Assembly (NCBI GenBank): GCA_947630205.1
Contig: CANRGW010000019.1
Span: 1-13,771 of the forward strand
Length of the DNA: 13,771 nucleotides
Direction of reading: 5' to 3'
Origin: an uncultured Bacilli bacterium
GTDB lineage: Bacteria > Bacillota_I > Bacilli_A > RF39 > UBA660
Part shown: positions 1 to 6,898 of the stretch, in pieces
How positions within the stretch are numbered: the first letter of the stretch is position 1
Layout of the letters: each line of letters opens with the position of its first letter
The notes under the pieces: generated by a model
What the model was told of the DNA's origin: nothing
The model's database searches: none
Seen by the model: the letters and a program-made list of their open reading frames with translations, nothing else
Program-made: the position numbers and the translations under genes

Positions 1-680
1 CTAAAAATCCAAAGAAAAATGAACTTTATTTAGTTGAGGGAGATTCAGCAGGTGGTAGTGCTAAAAGTGGGCGTGATAGAACTTTCCAAGCCATTTTGCC
101 TTTAAGAGGTAAGGTTTTAAATACTGAAAAAACAAGAATGGAAGAATTATTTAAAAATGAAGAAATAAATACAATCATTCATACTATAGGAGCCGGAGTT
201 GGATCTGATTTTGAACCAGAAGACTCTAACTATGATAAAATTATTATCATGACCGATGCTGATGATGATGGGGCTCATATTCAAATACTTCTTTTAACGT
301 TTTTCTATCGTTATATGCGCGGTCTTATTGAAACAGGTAGACTTTATATTGCATTACCTCCTTTATATAAGATAGATTTTAATAAGAAAACCTTTTATGC
401 TTGGGATGATACGGAAAAAGATGAAATTATAAATAAAGAAAAGGCTAAAGCCTCTAATATTCAAAGATACAAAGGATTAGGTGAAATGAATGCCGATCAA
501 TTATGGGAAACAACTATGAACCCTGATACAAGAAGTTTAATTAAAGTAACAATAACGGATGCCCTTCTTGCTGAAAAAAGAGTTAGTGTTTTGATGGGAG
601 ATAAAGTAGAACCAAGAAAAGAGTGGATTGAAGAAAATATAGAATTTTCACTTGAAGATAATTACGTGATAGGGAAGTGA
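1..680 (+). CDS. parE: DNA topoisomerase IV subunit B (ParE), C-terminal part
   Basis: ParE is the ATPase/TOPRIM subunit of topoisomerase IV, which decatenates daughter chromosomes together with ParC. The frame is open from base 3, so the gene enters from outside the window; about 225 residues are visible. A TTG at 96 is an internal leucine codon, not a start. Visible motifs are the TOPRIM glutamate in EGDSAGG at the very beginning (visible residue 12), the metal-binding acidic run TDADDDGAH (around 84-92), and QRYKGLGEMNADQLWETTMNP (split: QRYKGLGEM at 154-162). The GHKL ATPase and transducer domains, roughly the first 400 or more residues, lie upstream. The wording RDRTFQAILPLRGKV and the directly following parC favour ParE over GyrB. 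It ends in TGA six bases before parC, inside parC's ribosome-binding region, so the two are almost certainly co-transcribed and coupled. Confidence 0.96.
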   Translation, partial: KNPKKNELYLVEGDSAGGSAKSGRDRTFQAILPLRGKVLNTEKTRMEELFKNEEINTIIHTIGAGVGSDFEPEDSNYDKIIIMTDADDDGAHIQILLLTFFYRYMRGLIETGRLYIALPPLYKIDFNKKTFYAWDDTEKDEIINKEKAKASNIQRYKGLGEMNADQLWETTMNPDTRSLIKVTITDALLAEKRVSVLMGDKVEPRKEWIEENIEFSLEDNYVIGK

Positions 681-686
681 TAAAAG

Positions 687-3191
687 ATGGATAATGAACT
701 AATTAAAAGAATATATGATAAAACGCTGGAAGACATCATGGAGGATAGATTTCAACGATATGCTAAAGCCATTATTCAAGATAGAGCCATTCCTGATGTA
801 CGTGATGGATTAAAACCAGTTCAACGAAGAATTTTATATGGTATGTATAATGATAGAAATACTTATGATAAACCAACTAGAAAAAGTGCGAAAACGGTTG
901 GTAGTATTATGGGTAATTTTCATCCTCACGGTGACTCTTCTATATATGATGCCATGGTGCGAATGAGTCAATGGTGGAAACAAAACACACCTTATATAGA
1001 GATGCAAGGTAACAATGGTAGTATGGACGGGGATAGTGCTGCTGCTATGCGTTACACTGAGGCTAGACTTTCTAAAATTAGTAATGAACTTTTAAAAGAT
1101 ATTGAAAAAGATACGGTTGTTTGGGCACCTAACTTTGATGATACTATGATGGAACCAACAGTTTTACCGGCTAAATTTCCTAACCTTTTAGTTAATGGCT
1201 CAACAGGAATTTCGGCAGGATATGCAACGAATATTCCCCCTCATAATTTAGGAGAAGTAATAGATGCAACTATTAAAAGAATAGATAGTCCTAATTGTCG
1301 TGAAGAAACTATTTTTGATATTATTAAAGGGCCAGACTTTCCAACTGGTGGTATAGTTGAGGGGAAAGACGGGATAATTGAAGCCCTTAGAACTGGTCGT
1401 GGTAAGGTTGTTGTTCGGAGTAAAGTTGAATACGTTAAAGAAAAAGGAAAAGAACAATTAATTGTTAGAGAAATTCCTTATGATGTTAATAAAGCTATGC
1501 TTGTAAAACGGATGAGTGAACTAGTTTTAGACAAGAAAATTGAAGGAGTTTCGGAAATTCGTGATGAGTCTGATAGACACGATCCTGTTCGGATTGTTAT
1601 AGATTTAAAAAAAGATGCTAATCGGGAAGTTATTTTAAATTATTTTTATAAAAATAGTGATTTACAAATAAATTATAACTATAATATGGTAGCAATTGTT
1701 GATAGATGTCCTATGACTTTAGGAGTTATAGGTATAATTGATGCTTATATTAAACATTTTGAAGAAGTTATTACCAGAAGAACCAATTTTGATTTACAAA
1801 CAGCCAAAAAAAGAATGCATGTTGTTGAAGGTATGATTAAAGCTATTTCTATTCTTGATGAAGTAATTAAAACTATTCGAGCTAGTAAAAATAAAGCCGA
1901 TGCTATTTTAAATTTACAAAAAGAGTATGACTTTACCGAAGTTCAAGCTGATTATATTGTAACTTTACAACTTTATCGTTTAACTAATTCCGATATTAAT
2001 GATTTTATTAATGAATTTAATAATTTAAAGAAAATAATTGCTGGTTTGGAAGCCATTTTAAATGACAAAGAAAAATTAAAAGATGTTATGAAACAAGAAT
2101 TACGAAATATTAAAAAAGAATATGCAACCGACAGAAAAACGGAAATTAAAGATGAAGTTTTAGATATCACAATTGATGAAAAAGAAATGATACCAAAAGA
2201 AGATGTAATTGTTTTAGTAACAAGAGATGGTTACATTAAAAGGTCAAGTATTCGTTCATACACATCAAGTGATTATGAACCAACCTTAAAAGATAGTGAT
2301 TATCCAATTGGTTTATACGAAGCTAATACTCTTGATACAATGCTTTTATTTACAAGTCTTGGTAACTTCTTATTTATACCGGTTTATACAATACCTGATA
2401 TGAAATGGAAAGATTTAGGTAAACATGTTAGTAATTTAGTTCCATTAGCAAATGGAGAAGAGATAATATCTTCTATAAGAGTTTCCGATTTTAACCTTGA
2501 TGCGGATATTACTTTAGCCTCTAAAAATGGTATGATTAAAAGAACAAAACTTAATGAATTTAAATTATTACGTTATAACAAGCCTGTTAACTGTATGAAA
2601 TTAAAAGAAGATGACAAATTAATTACAGCCTTTCTTTCAAGATATAATAATATCTTTGTTGCAACTAATAATGGTTATGGACTTTGGTATGATATTACAG
2701 AAATTCCAATTGTTGGTTTAAGAACTAGTGGTGTTAAGTCAATTAATTTAAAAAATGATTTTGTATCATCAGTTAATAATTTTGCAGAAATAGATTATGT
2801 TTCTTTAATAACTGATAAAAAAACTGGAAAAAGAATGAAGATATCAGAATTTGAAAAAACTAGTCGAACAAGACGTGGTTTAATGATTTTAAAAGAAGTT
2901 AAGAGTAATCCATATCATGTTTTAAAAACTTTTACGGAGTCTATTAATAAACATTTAATTTTAAGAAGTGATACCATTGATACAATTAAATTAACGGAAT
3001 TACCTATTATGGATAGATATTCAACAGGTTCTATTATAACAAAGAAAAATATACTTGATGTTAATTTGCAATCTGAACTTGAAAAGAAAGATAATGGAGA
3101 AAAAATTACAATTACAAAAGAAGTTGAAAAGAAAAGACCATCTTTAAAAGAAATAGATGAGAAGTTATTAACAATTGATGATTTTTTATAA
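687..3191 (+). CDS. parC: DNA topoisomerase IV subunit A (ParC)
   Basis: This is the DNA-breaking and rejoining subunit of topoisomerase IV, acting with ParE on linked or supercoiled chromosomes. The 834-residue length fits ParC. The winged-helix domain carries the active-site tyrosine in AMRYTEARL (Y123). The quinolone-determining region reads HPHGDSSIYDAM, with Ser84 and Asp88 at the positions where resistance substitutions usually occur, so the allele looks wild type. The C-terminal beta-propeller domain starts near residue 500. It has no canonical GyrA box (QRRGGKG); a degenerate SRTRRG lies at 726-731, as expected for ParC rather than GyrA. The start ATG is preceded by AGGGAAG at the end of parE. 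The gene closes with TAA and a strong hairpin terminator overlapping the stop. Confidence 0.97.
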   Translation: MDNELIKRIYDKTLEDIMEDRFQRYAKAIIQDRAIPDVRDGLKPVQRRILYGMYNDRNTYDKPTRKSAKTVGSIMGNFHPHGDSSIYDAMVRMSQWWKQNTPYIEMQGNNGSMDGDSAAAMRYTEARLSKISNELLKDIEKDTVVWAPNFDDTMMEPTVLPAKFPNLLVNGSTGISAGYATNIPPHNLGEVIDATIKRIDSPNCREETIFDIIKGPDFPTGGIVEGKDGIIEALRTGRGKVVVRSKVEYVKEKGKEQLIVREIPYDVNKAMLVKRMSELVLDKKIEGVSEIRDESDRHDPVRIVIDLKKDANREVILNYFYKNSDLQINYNYNMVAIVDRCPMTLGVIGIIDAYIKHFEEVITRRTNFDLQTAKKRMHVVEGMIKAISILDEVIKTIRASKNKADAILNLQKEYDFTEVQADYIVTLQLYRLTNSDINDFINEFNNLKKIIAGLEAILNDKEKLKDVMKQELRNIKKEYATDRKTEIKDEVLDITIDEKEMIPKEDVIVLVTRDGYIKRSSIRSYTSSDYEPTLKDSDYPIGLYEANTLDTMLLFTSLGNFLFIPVYTIPDMKWKDLGKHVSNLVPLANGEEIISSIRVSDFNLDADITLASKNGMIKRTKLNEFKLLRYNKPVNCMKLKEDDKLITAFLSRYNNIFVATNNGYGLWYDITEIPIVGLRTSGVKSINLKNDFVSSVNNFAEIDYVSLITDKKTGKRMKISEFEKTSRTRRGLMILKEVKSNPYHVLKTFTESINKHLILRSDTIDTIKLTELPIMDRYSTGSIITKKNILDVNLQSELEKKDNGEKITITKEVEKKRPSLKEIDEKLLTIDDFL

Positions 3192-3228
3192 AATTCTTGG
3201 AAAATGAAAAATTCTAAGAATTTTTTTT
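3190..3228 (+). terminator. Rho-independent terminator of parE-parC
   Basis: A 13-pair stem forms between 3190-3202 (AAAATTCTTGGAA) and 3212-3224 (TTCTAAGAATTTT), with one G-T wobble and a 9-base loop. A run of eight T (3221-3228) starts in the 3' arm. It overlaps the parC stop codon. Confidence 0.85.
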
Positions 3229-3235
3229 AAAAATG

Positions 3236-3256
3236 TGTCTAAAAAGTTGTCTAAAA
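3236..3256. repeat. Two direct copies of TGTCTAAAA
   Basis: TGTCTAAAA occurs at 3236-3244 and 3248-3256, a 12-base period, just after the parC terminator and about 230 bases before the next start codon. A 12-base period does not put both copies on exactly the same helix face. It could be a regulator site or chance in AT-rich DNA. The remainder of 3257-3411 is AT-rich, with TATAAT-like hexamers at 3305-3310 and 3317-3322 that lack a well-spaced -35, and no open reading frame of note. Confidence 0.3.
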
Positions 3257-3411
3257 GGAAAAATATTTTCGGATTATCTTGTAAAATTATTAAAAATATT
3301 GTATTATAATTTTGAATATAATAGTTGATTGTAGATAAGATATAAATAATAGCAATTATTAGAATAAAAAAATTAAAGTTAAGTGTTTATGATTACTAAA
3401 AAGTACAAAAT

Positions 3412-3441
3412 TTGACAGTTAAAAATTGTACAATAAATAAT
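3412..3441 (+). promoter_or_regulatory. Promoter with palindromic operator-like spacer, upstream of secreted protein gene
   Basis: A perfect -35 TTGACA sits at 3412-3417, with a -10-like AATAAT at 3436-3441 (spacing 18) or TAAATA at 3434-3439 (spacing 16). The spacer contains a perfect 10-base palindrome ATTGTACAAT (3425-3434). Its half GTACAA also occurs upstream at 3403-3408, so the -35 is flanked by two GTACAA units 25 bases apart. A repressor bound here would block RNA polymerase. The start of the downstream gene is about 46 bases from the -10. Confidence 0.55.
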
Positions 3442-3487
3442 ATTAGTTACGATTTAATACATAATATACTTTAAAAGGAGTAAGTGT

Positions 3488-5353
3488 ATGGGAAAAAAGA
3501 GATTTTTATCAGTATTAGGTTTAATGGTAATAATTGGTGTATTGGGAGTAAGTTATGCTTTTTTGCAAACGGAAAGAAGAGGAAATACGCAAAATTTAGG
3601 AGTAGCAAACTTTGGACTTGTAATTTCTAAAGATATAGAGGCTATTGCTCTTAAAGATGCTTATCCAATGACTGATGAAGAAGGATTAAAAAATCAAAGC
3701 ACTTTTTTTCAAATTAAAAATGAAGGAAGTATAACGGCATATTATAAATTAAGTTTAATTGATAAAGATGTTTTAAGTACTTTAGATAATGAAAGTATTA
3801 GATATCAATTAACAAGAATTAGATATAGTGAAACCGATAATGAAGAAAGAACGGTTTTAGATGTTAAAAATTTAGCATTTGATGGATTAATTGATGAGGG
3901 GTTAATAGAACCTGATGAAAAAATAGGTTATGAACTTGTTATGTGGATTGATTATAATGTTTCTATTAATTCCAAACTTGTGTTTGCTAAAGTTATCAGT
4001 TTAGAGGGAAGTCAAATATCTAGTTTAGATGTGAGTGGGGCTAATCCTCCTGAATTACTCGAGAATATGATACCAGTTTATTATGATAAAACAAGTGATA
4101 CAACCGGAGTTTGGAGAAAAGCTGATGCTACTAATCGAAATGATGAATATAAATGGTACAATTATGATGCGCAAATGTGGGCTAATGCTGTAACAGTAAA
4201 AGATATTAATACTTATCAAGATGCTAGTTTAGGAACAGAGATTAAAAGTGACAATATAACTAGTATGTGGGTTTGGATACCAAGATATCGTTATACCATT
4301 TTTAATGGAAATAATGAAACGGTTAATGAAAAAACTATTAATGTTAAATTTGAACATGGAATAGAAACAACCGGTACGGTTATTTGTGAAGAAGAAAATG
4401 GTAAAGAAACTTGTCTTGATAATACCAAATCTAATTTAATTAATGGAATAAGTACGTATACGCATCCAGCCTTTACATTTGGTGAAGAAGAATTAACGGG
4501 TCTTTGGGTTTCTAAATTTGAAATGTCAACTGATGATAAAAGTTGTTTAGATAATCAAAATGTAGATAGTTGTAATAAGAATAATTTAAATGTATATTCT
4601 TTACCAGATAAAGTTAGTTTAAGATATATAAATAATGAAAATCTTGAACAAAATATTGAAAATATGCAAAAAGATGGGAATATTCATGGATTTAATTCTA
4701 AAAATGAATACAATATTCATATGATAAAGAATATGGAATGGGGAGCCGTTGCTTATTTATCTCAATCAAAATATGGTAAATCCGGAAATGGTTTGTATCA
4801 AGGTGCTAATAAAGAGATTTATCTTAATAATTATTATGAAAATGATACTGAGAAGAAAATAAGTATTTATAAAACAGGCTATTCTGGAAAATCTGCCAAT
4901 GCTAAATTAGGAACAGATAGTGTTTTATATAATGATTTAACTTTAACGAAAGATGCTGGTTATTTAGGAGCTGGGGCTTCAACAACTGGTAATATCTATG
5001 GTGTTTATGATATGAACGGTGGCGCTTTAGAAAATGTTATGGGAAAAGTTATAAGTCAAGAAGAAAAAACTCTTTCTAAATATGTTGATTTATATCAAGA
5101 AAGTTCTTCTTCGGATATTAAAAATAGTGTTTTGAATTTTAAATTAGGAGATGCAACGAAAGAAGTAATGAAGAGTTTTACTAATAATAATAGTGTTTGG
5201 TATAAAGATTACAATGAAGGAATAACTAATTGGCTTCAAAGAGGAAATGCTGGAATATTTAGTTTTCAAAATACAACTGGTACAGGAAATAGTTCAGCAG
5301 GAAGTAGAGCAATTCTTACTGTATCTCATAAATTTCCTTGGATTGCCGAATAA
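3488..5353 (+). CDS. Secreted protein: TasA/camelysin-like N-terminal domain and formylglycine-enzyme-like (SUMF1-fold) C-terminal domain
   Basis: The function is not known; the protein is probably a cell-surface or matrix component. The start ATG has AAGGAG seven bases upstream. Residues 1-5 are basic, 6-24 are hydrophobic, and SYAF follows, resembling the SipW-processed signal peptides of TasA/camelysin-type proteins. Residues about 38-175 look like a beta-rich domain (FQIKNEGSITAYYKLSL, YELVMWID). Residues about 190-621 contain MWVWIPRYRY (260-269), HMIKNMEWGAVAYLS (411-425), GNIYGVYDMNGGALENVMG (501-519) and a closing RGNAG...SAGSRAIL (585-610). The last two parallel the GNVYGVYDMSGNVWEW and RGGSW...R blocks of formylglycine-generating-enzyme-like domains. 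The only cysteines after the signal peptide are 300, 309, 353 and 362, two close pairs that may be disulfides and do not match the catalytic pair of true formylglycine enzymes. There is no LPXTG motif or C-terminal membrane segment. It is monocistronic, between two terminators. Confidence 0.7.
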   Translation: MGKKRFLSVLGLMVIIGVLGVSYAFLQTERRGNTQNLGVANFGLVISKDIEAIALKDAYPMTDEEGLKNQSTFFQIKNEGSITAYYKLSLIDKDVLSTLDNESIRYQLTRIRYSETDNEERTVLDVKNLAFDGLIDEGLIEPDEKIGYELVMWIDYNVSINSKLVFAKVISLEGSQISSLDVSGANPPELLENMIPVYYDKTSDTTGVWRKADATNRNDEYKWYNYDAQMWANAVTVKDINTYQDASLGTEIKSDNITSMWVWIPRYRYTIFNGNNETVNEKTINVKFEHGIETTGTVICEEENGKETCLDNTKSNLINGISTYTHPAFTFGEEELTGLWVSKFEMSTDDKSCLDNQNVDSCNKNNLNVYSLPDKVSLRYINNENLEQNIENMQKDGNIHGFNSKNEYNIHMIKNMEWGAVAYLSQSKYGKSGNGLYQGANKEIYLNNYYENDTEKKISIYKTGYSGKSANAKLGTDSVLYNDLTLTKDAGYLGAGASTTGNIYGVYDMNGGALENVMGKVISQEEKTLSKYVDLYQESSSSDIKNSVLNFKLGDATKEVMKSFTNNNSVWYKDYNEGITNWLQRGNAGIFSFQNTTGTGNSSAGSRAILTVSHKFPWIAE

Positions 5354-5374
5354 TCTTTAGAAAATGTTATTAAT

Positions 5375-5409
5375 AATGGTTTAAAGTCGTTGATTTTAAA
5401 TCATTTTTT
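5375..5409 (+). terminator. Rho-independent terminator of the secreted protein gene
   Basis: AATGGTTTAAA (5375-5385) pairs with TTTAAATCATT (5395-5405), an 11-pair stem with one G-T wobble and a 9-base loop, followed by a T run to 5409. The loop and 3' arm also contain the -35 of the next promoter. Confidence 0.8.
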
Positions 5410-5418
5410 CTATATAAT
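5390..5418 (+). promoter_or_regulatory. Promoter of rel, nested in the preceding terminator
   Basis: TTGATT (5390-5395) and a consensus TATAAT (5413-5418) are separated by 17 bases. Transcription would begin near 5425, only about a dozen bases before the rel ATG. The -35 lies in the loop and 3' arm of the upstream terminator hairpin. Confidence 0.65.
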
Positions 5419-5426
5419 AATAAAGT

Positions 5427-5432
5427 AGGTGA
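5427..5432 (+). promoter_or_regulatory. Ribosome binding site that fixes the rel start
   Basis: AGGTGA lies five bases before the ATG at 5438. The in-frame GTG at 5429 falls inside this site and so cannot be the start. The same AGGTGA arrangement creates false upstream GTG codons at two other genes in the window. Confidence 0.75.
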
Positions 5433-5437
5433 AGTGT

Positions 5438-6511
5438 ATGAATACAGTTTCTTATAATGATTTAGAAAAATTAGTTATATCTTATTCAACATTTGATATT
5501 CCTAAACTTAGAAGAGCTTATGAATATGCTAAGAAGTATCATCAAGAACAAAAAAGAGCAAGTGGTGAACCTTATATTATTCATCCTTTGAATGTTGCTT
5601 ATATTTTGGCTTCAATGCATGCTGATATTGATACTTTATGTGCGGCTTTACTTCATGATGTTGTTGAAGATACAGAGTCAACTTTAGATGATGTTGAAAA
5701 AAGGTTTAATAAAACCGTTCGGGATTTAGTTGATGGTGTTACCAAAATGACTAAATTGGATTTAAATAATAAAAAAGAGTTATCAGCAATTAATTTAAGA
5801 AGATTGATTGTAAGTTTAGCCGATGATCCCAGAATTATTATCATTAAACTAGTTGATAGATTACATAATATGCGAACTCTTGAATATAAAAGTTTAGAAA
5901 AACAACAAGAAAAGGCTTTAGAGACTTTAGAAATTTATGTACCACTTGCTTATTATATTGGAGCAAGTAAAATAAAAGATGAACTAGAAAATATTGCTTT
6001 TAAATATCTAAAACCAAGTTTATATGGTGATATAAAAAAACAACGTGATGATTTAAAGAAAGAAACAAAAGAAATATTAGAAGAAACTGAGAAGATGGTT
6101 CAAAGCATTTTTAAAAAGAATGGAATTAAGGCTAAATTTGAAATAAGATATAAAGATAATTATAGTATTTATAAGAAATTATTAACTAATAATAAATTTG
6201 AAACTATTCATGATATGCTTAGTATTAAAGTATTAGTAAAAAATATTCGAGATTGTTATTTGGCTTTAATGTTAATACATGAAAATTTTACTCCCATTAA
6301 TAATCGTTTTAAAGATTATATTGCCAAACCTAAAACTAATATGTATCGGTCAATTCATACAACTGTTTTTGGGGCTGATAATCATTTGTTACAATTTCAA
6401 ATTAGAACTTTTGATATGGAAAGAGTTGCTATTTTTGGATTAACTTCTTATTGGTTTAAATATAAAAATAATGCGAAGAATTATATGAAAAAGGATTTGG
6501 ATTTTAGATAA
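5438..6511 (+). CDS. rel: RelA/SpoT-type (p)ppGpp enzyme, hydrolase and synthetase domains; frameshifted
   Basis: RSH proteins make and degrade the stringent-response alarmone (p)ppGpp. The N-terminal HD hydrolase domain is intact: H50 in IIHP, H73-D74 and E77-D78 in HDVVEDT, and D140 in LVDRLHNMRTL. The synthetase domain (about 205-340) keeps R237, K239, S243, K247 and D259 (HDMLSIKV), counterparts of R241, K243, S247, K251 and D264 of the S. equisimilis enzyme. However, the catalytic glutamate of the usual LEVQIRT is glutamine here (LLQFQIRT, Q319). YQSLHTTV is YRSIHTTV, PGRFKDY is NNRFKDY and AAHW is TSYW. Hydrolase-only activity is therefore the likeliest reading. The frame stops at 6511 because of an apparent extra A in the run 6488-6492; the TGS domain continues in the next frame. 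The start is the ATG behind AGGTGA. Confidence 0.88.
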   Translation: MNTVSYNDLEKLVISYSTFDIPKLRRAYEYAKKYHQEQKRASGEPYIIHPLNVAYILASMHADIDTLCAALLHDVVEDTESTLDDVEKRFNKTVRDLVDGVTKMTKLDLNNKKELSAINLRRLIVSLADDPRIIIIKLVDRLHNMRTLEYKSLEKQQEKALETLEIYVPLAYYIGASKIKDELENIAFKYLKPSLYGDIKKQRDDLKKETKEILEETEKMVQSIFKKNGIKAKFEIRYKDNYSIYKKLLTNNKFETIHDMLSIKVLVKNIRDCYLALMLIHENFTPINNRFKDYIAKPKTNMYRSIHTTVFGADNHLLQFQIRTFDMERVAIFGLTSYWFKYKNNAKNYMKKDLDFR

Positions 6512-6572
6512 TATTGAATTTGTATCAAGTATTAAAAAAGAATTATTTTCAAGTAATATTTATGTTTATACA

Positions 6573-6845
6573 ATGGATGGTAAAGTTATAGAACTTCCCA
6601 ATGGAGCAACTATTATTGATTTTGCTTATAAAATTCATACTGATATTGGGAATAGTATGGTAGCTGCTATTGTAAATGATGAAGCCGTTTCTTTTGATTA
6701 TGTTTTAGAAAATCAAGATAGGGTTAGAATAATAACGGATAGTACAGCCTATGTTCCGAAAGAAGAATGGTTAGATATTGCGGTTACAACAACTGCTAGA
6801 AATAAAATAATGGAATTTATTAAAGAAAATGAAGATCATGATTAA
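6573..6845 (+). CDS. Detached TGS-domain fragment of rel
   Basis: This is the continuation of the rel gene in a different frame. The frame is open from 6489, and residues encoded from there (RIWILDNIEFVSSIKKELF, then SSNIYVYT) match the linker that joins synthetase and TGS in Rel proteins. The TGS domain itself shows GKVIELPNGATIIDFAYKIHT, which is typical. No ribosome binding site precedes the ATG at 6573, so it is unlikely to be translated alone; it needs ribosomal or transcriptional slippage, or a corrected sequence. The protein ends at ARNKIMEFIKENEDHD, soon after the TGS domain. The helical, zinc-finger and ACT regulatory domains of a full Rel (about 730 residues) are absent, giving a restored protein of about 470 residues. 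The stop is directly followed by the gltX promoter. Confidence 0.82.
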   Translation: MDGKVIELPNGATIIDFAYKIHTDIGNSMVAAIVNDEAVSFDYVLENQDRVRIITDSTAYVPKEEWLDIAVTTTARNKIMEFIKENEDHD

Positions 6846-6874
6846 TTGACAAATAAAATTAATTAAGTTAAGAT
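6846..6874 (+). promoter_or_regulatory. Promoter of gltX
   Basis: A perfect TTGACA (6846-6851) begins one base after the rel stop and is followed after 17 bases by TAAGAT (6869-6874). The transcript would start near 6881, leaving no room for a T-box leader, which many Firmicute aminoacyl-tRNA synthetase genes have. Confidence 0.75.
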
Positions 6875-6898
6875 ATATGACTTAAAGGAGGAGAACTT

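Noticed and set aside
96..98. TTG as a start for a short ParE-like protein
   Set aside because: ParE motifs (EGDSAGG) lie in the same frame upstream, so this is an internal leucine.
1248..1457. Minus-strand open frame within parC
   Set aside because: Shadow of the parC coding sequence; low-complexity product and no ribosome binding site.
1973..2170. Second minus-strand open frame within parC
   Set aside because: Antisense shadow of the coiled-coil part of parC.
3305..3322. Two TATAAT hexamers as alternative promoters for the secreted protein gene
   Set aside because: The nearest -35-like hexamers are 12 or 20 bases away; the TTGACA promoter further down is better placed.
5653..5844. Minus-strand open frame within rel
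   Set aside because: Antisense to the conserved HD domain; no start signals.
6846..6898. T-box or other riboswitch before gltX
   Set aside because: Promoter to start codon spans only about 50 bases; no room and no antiterminator structure.
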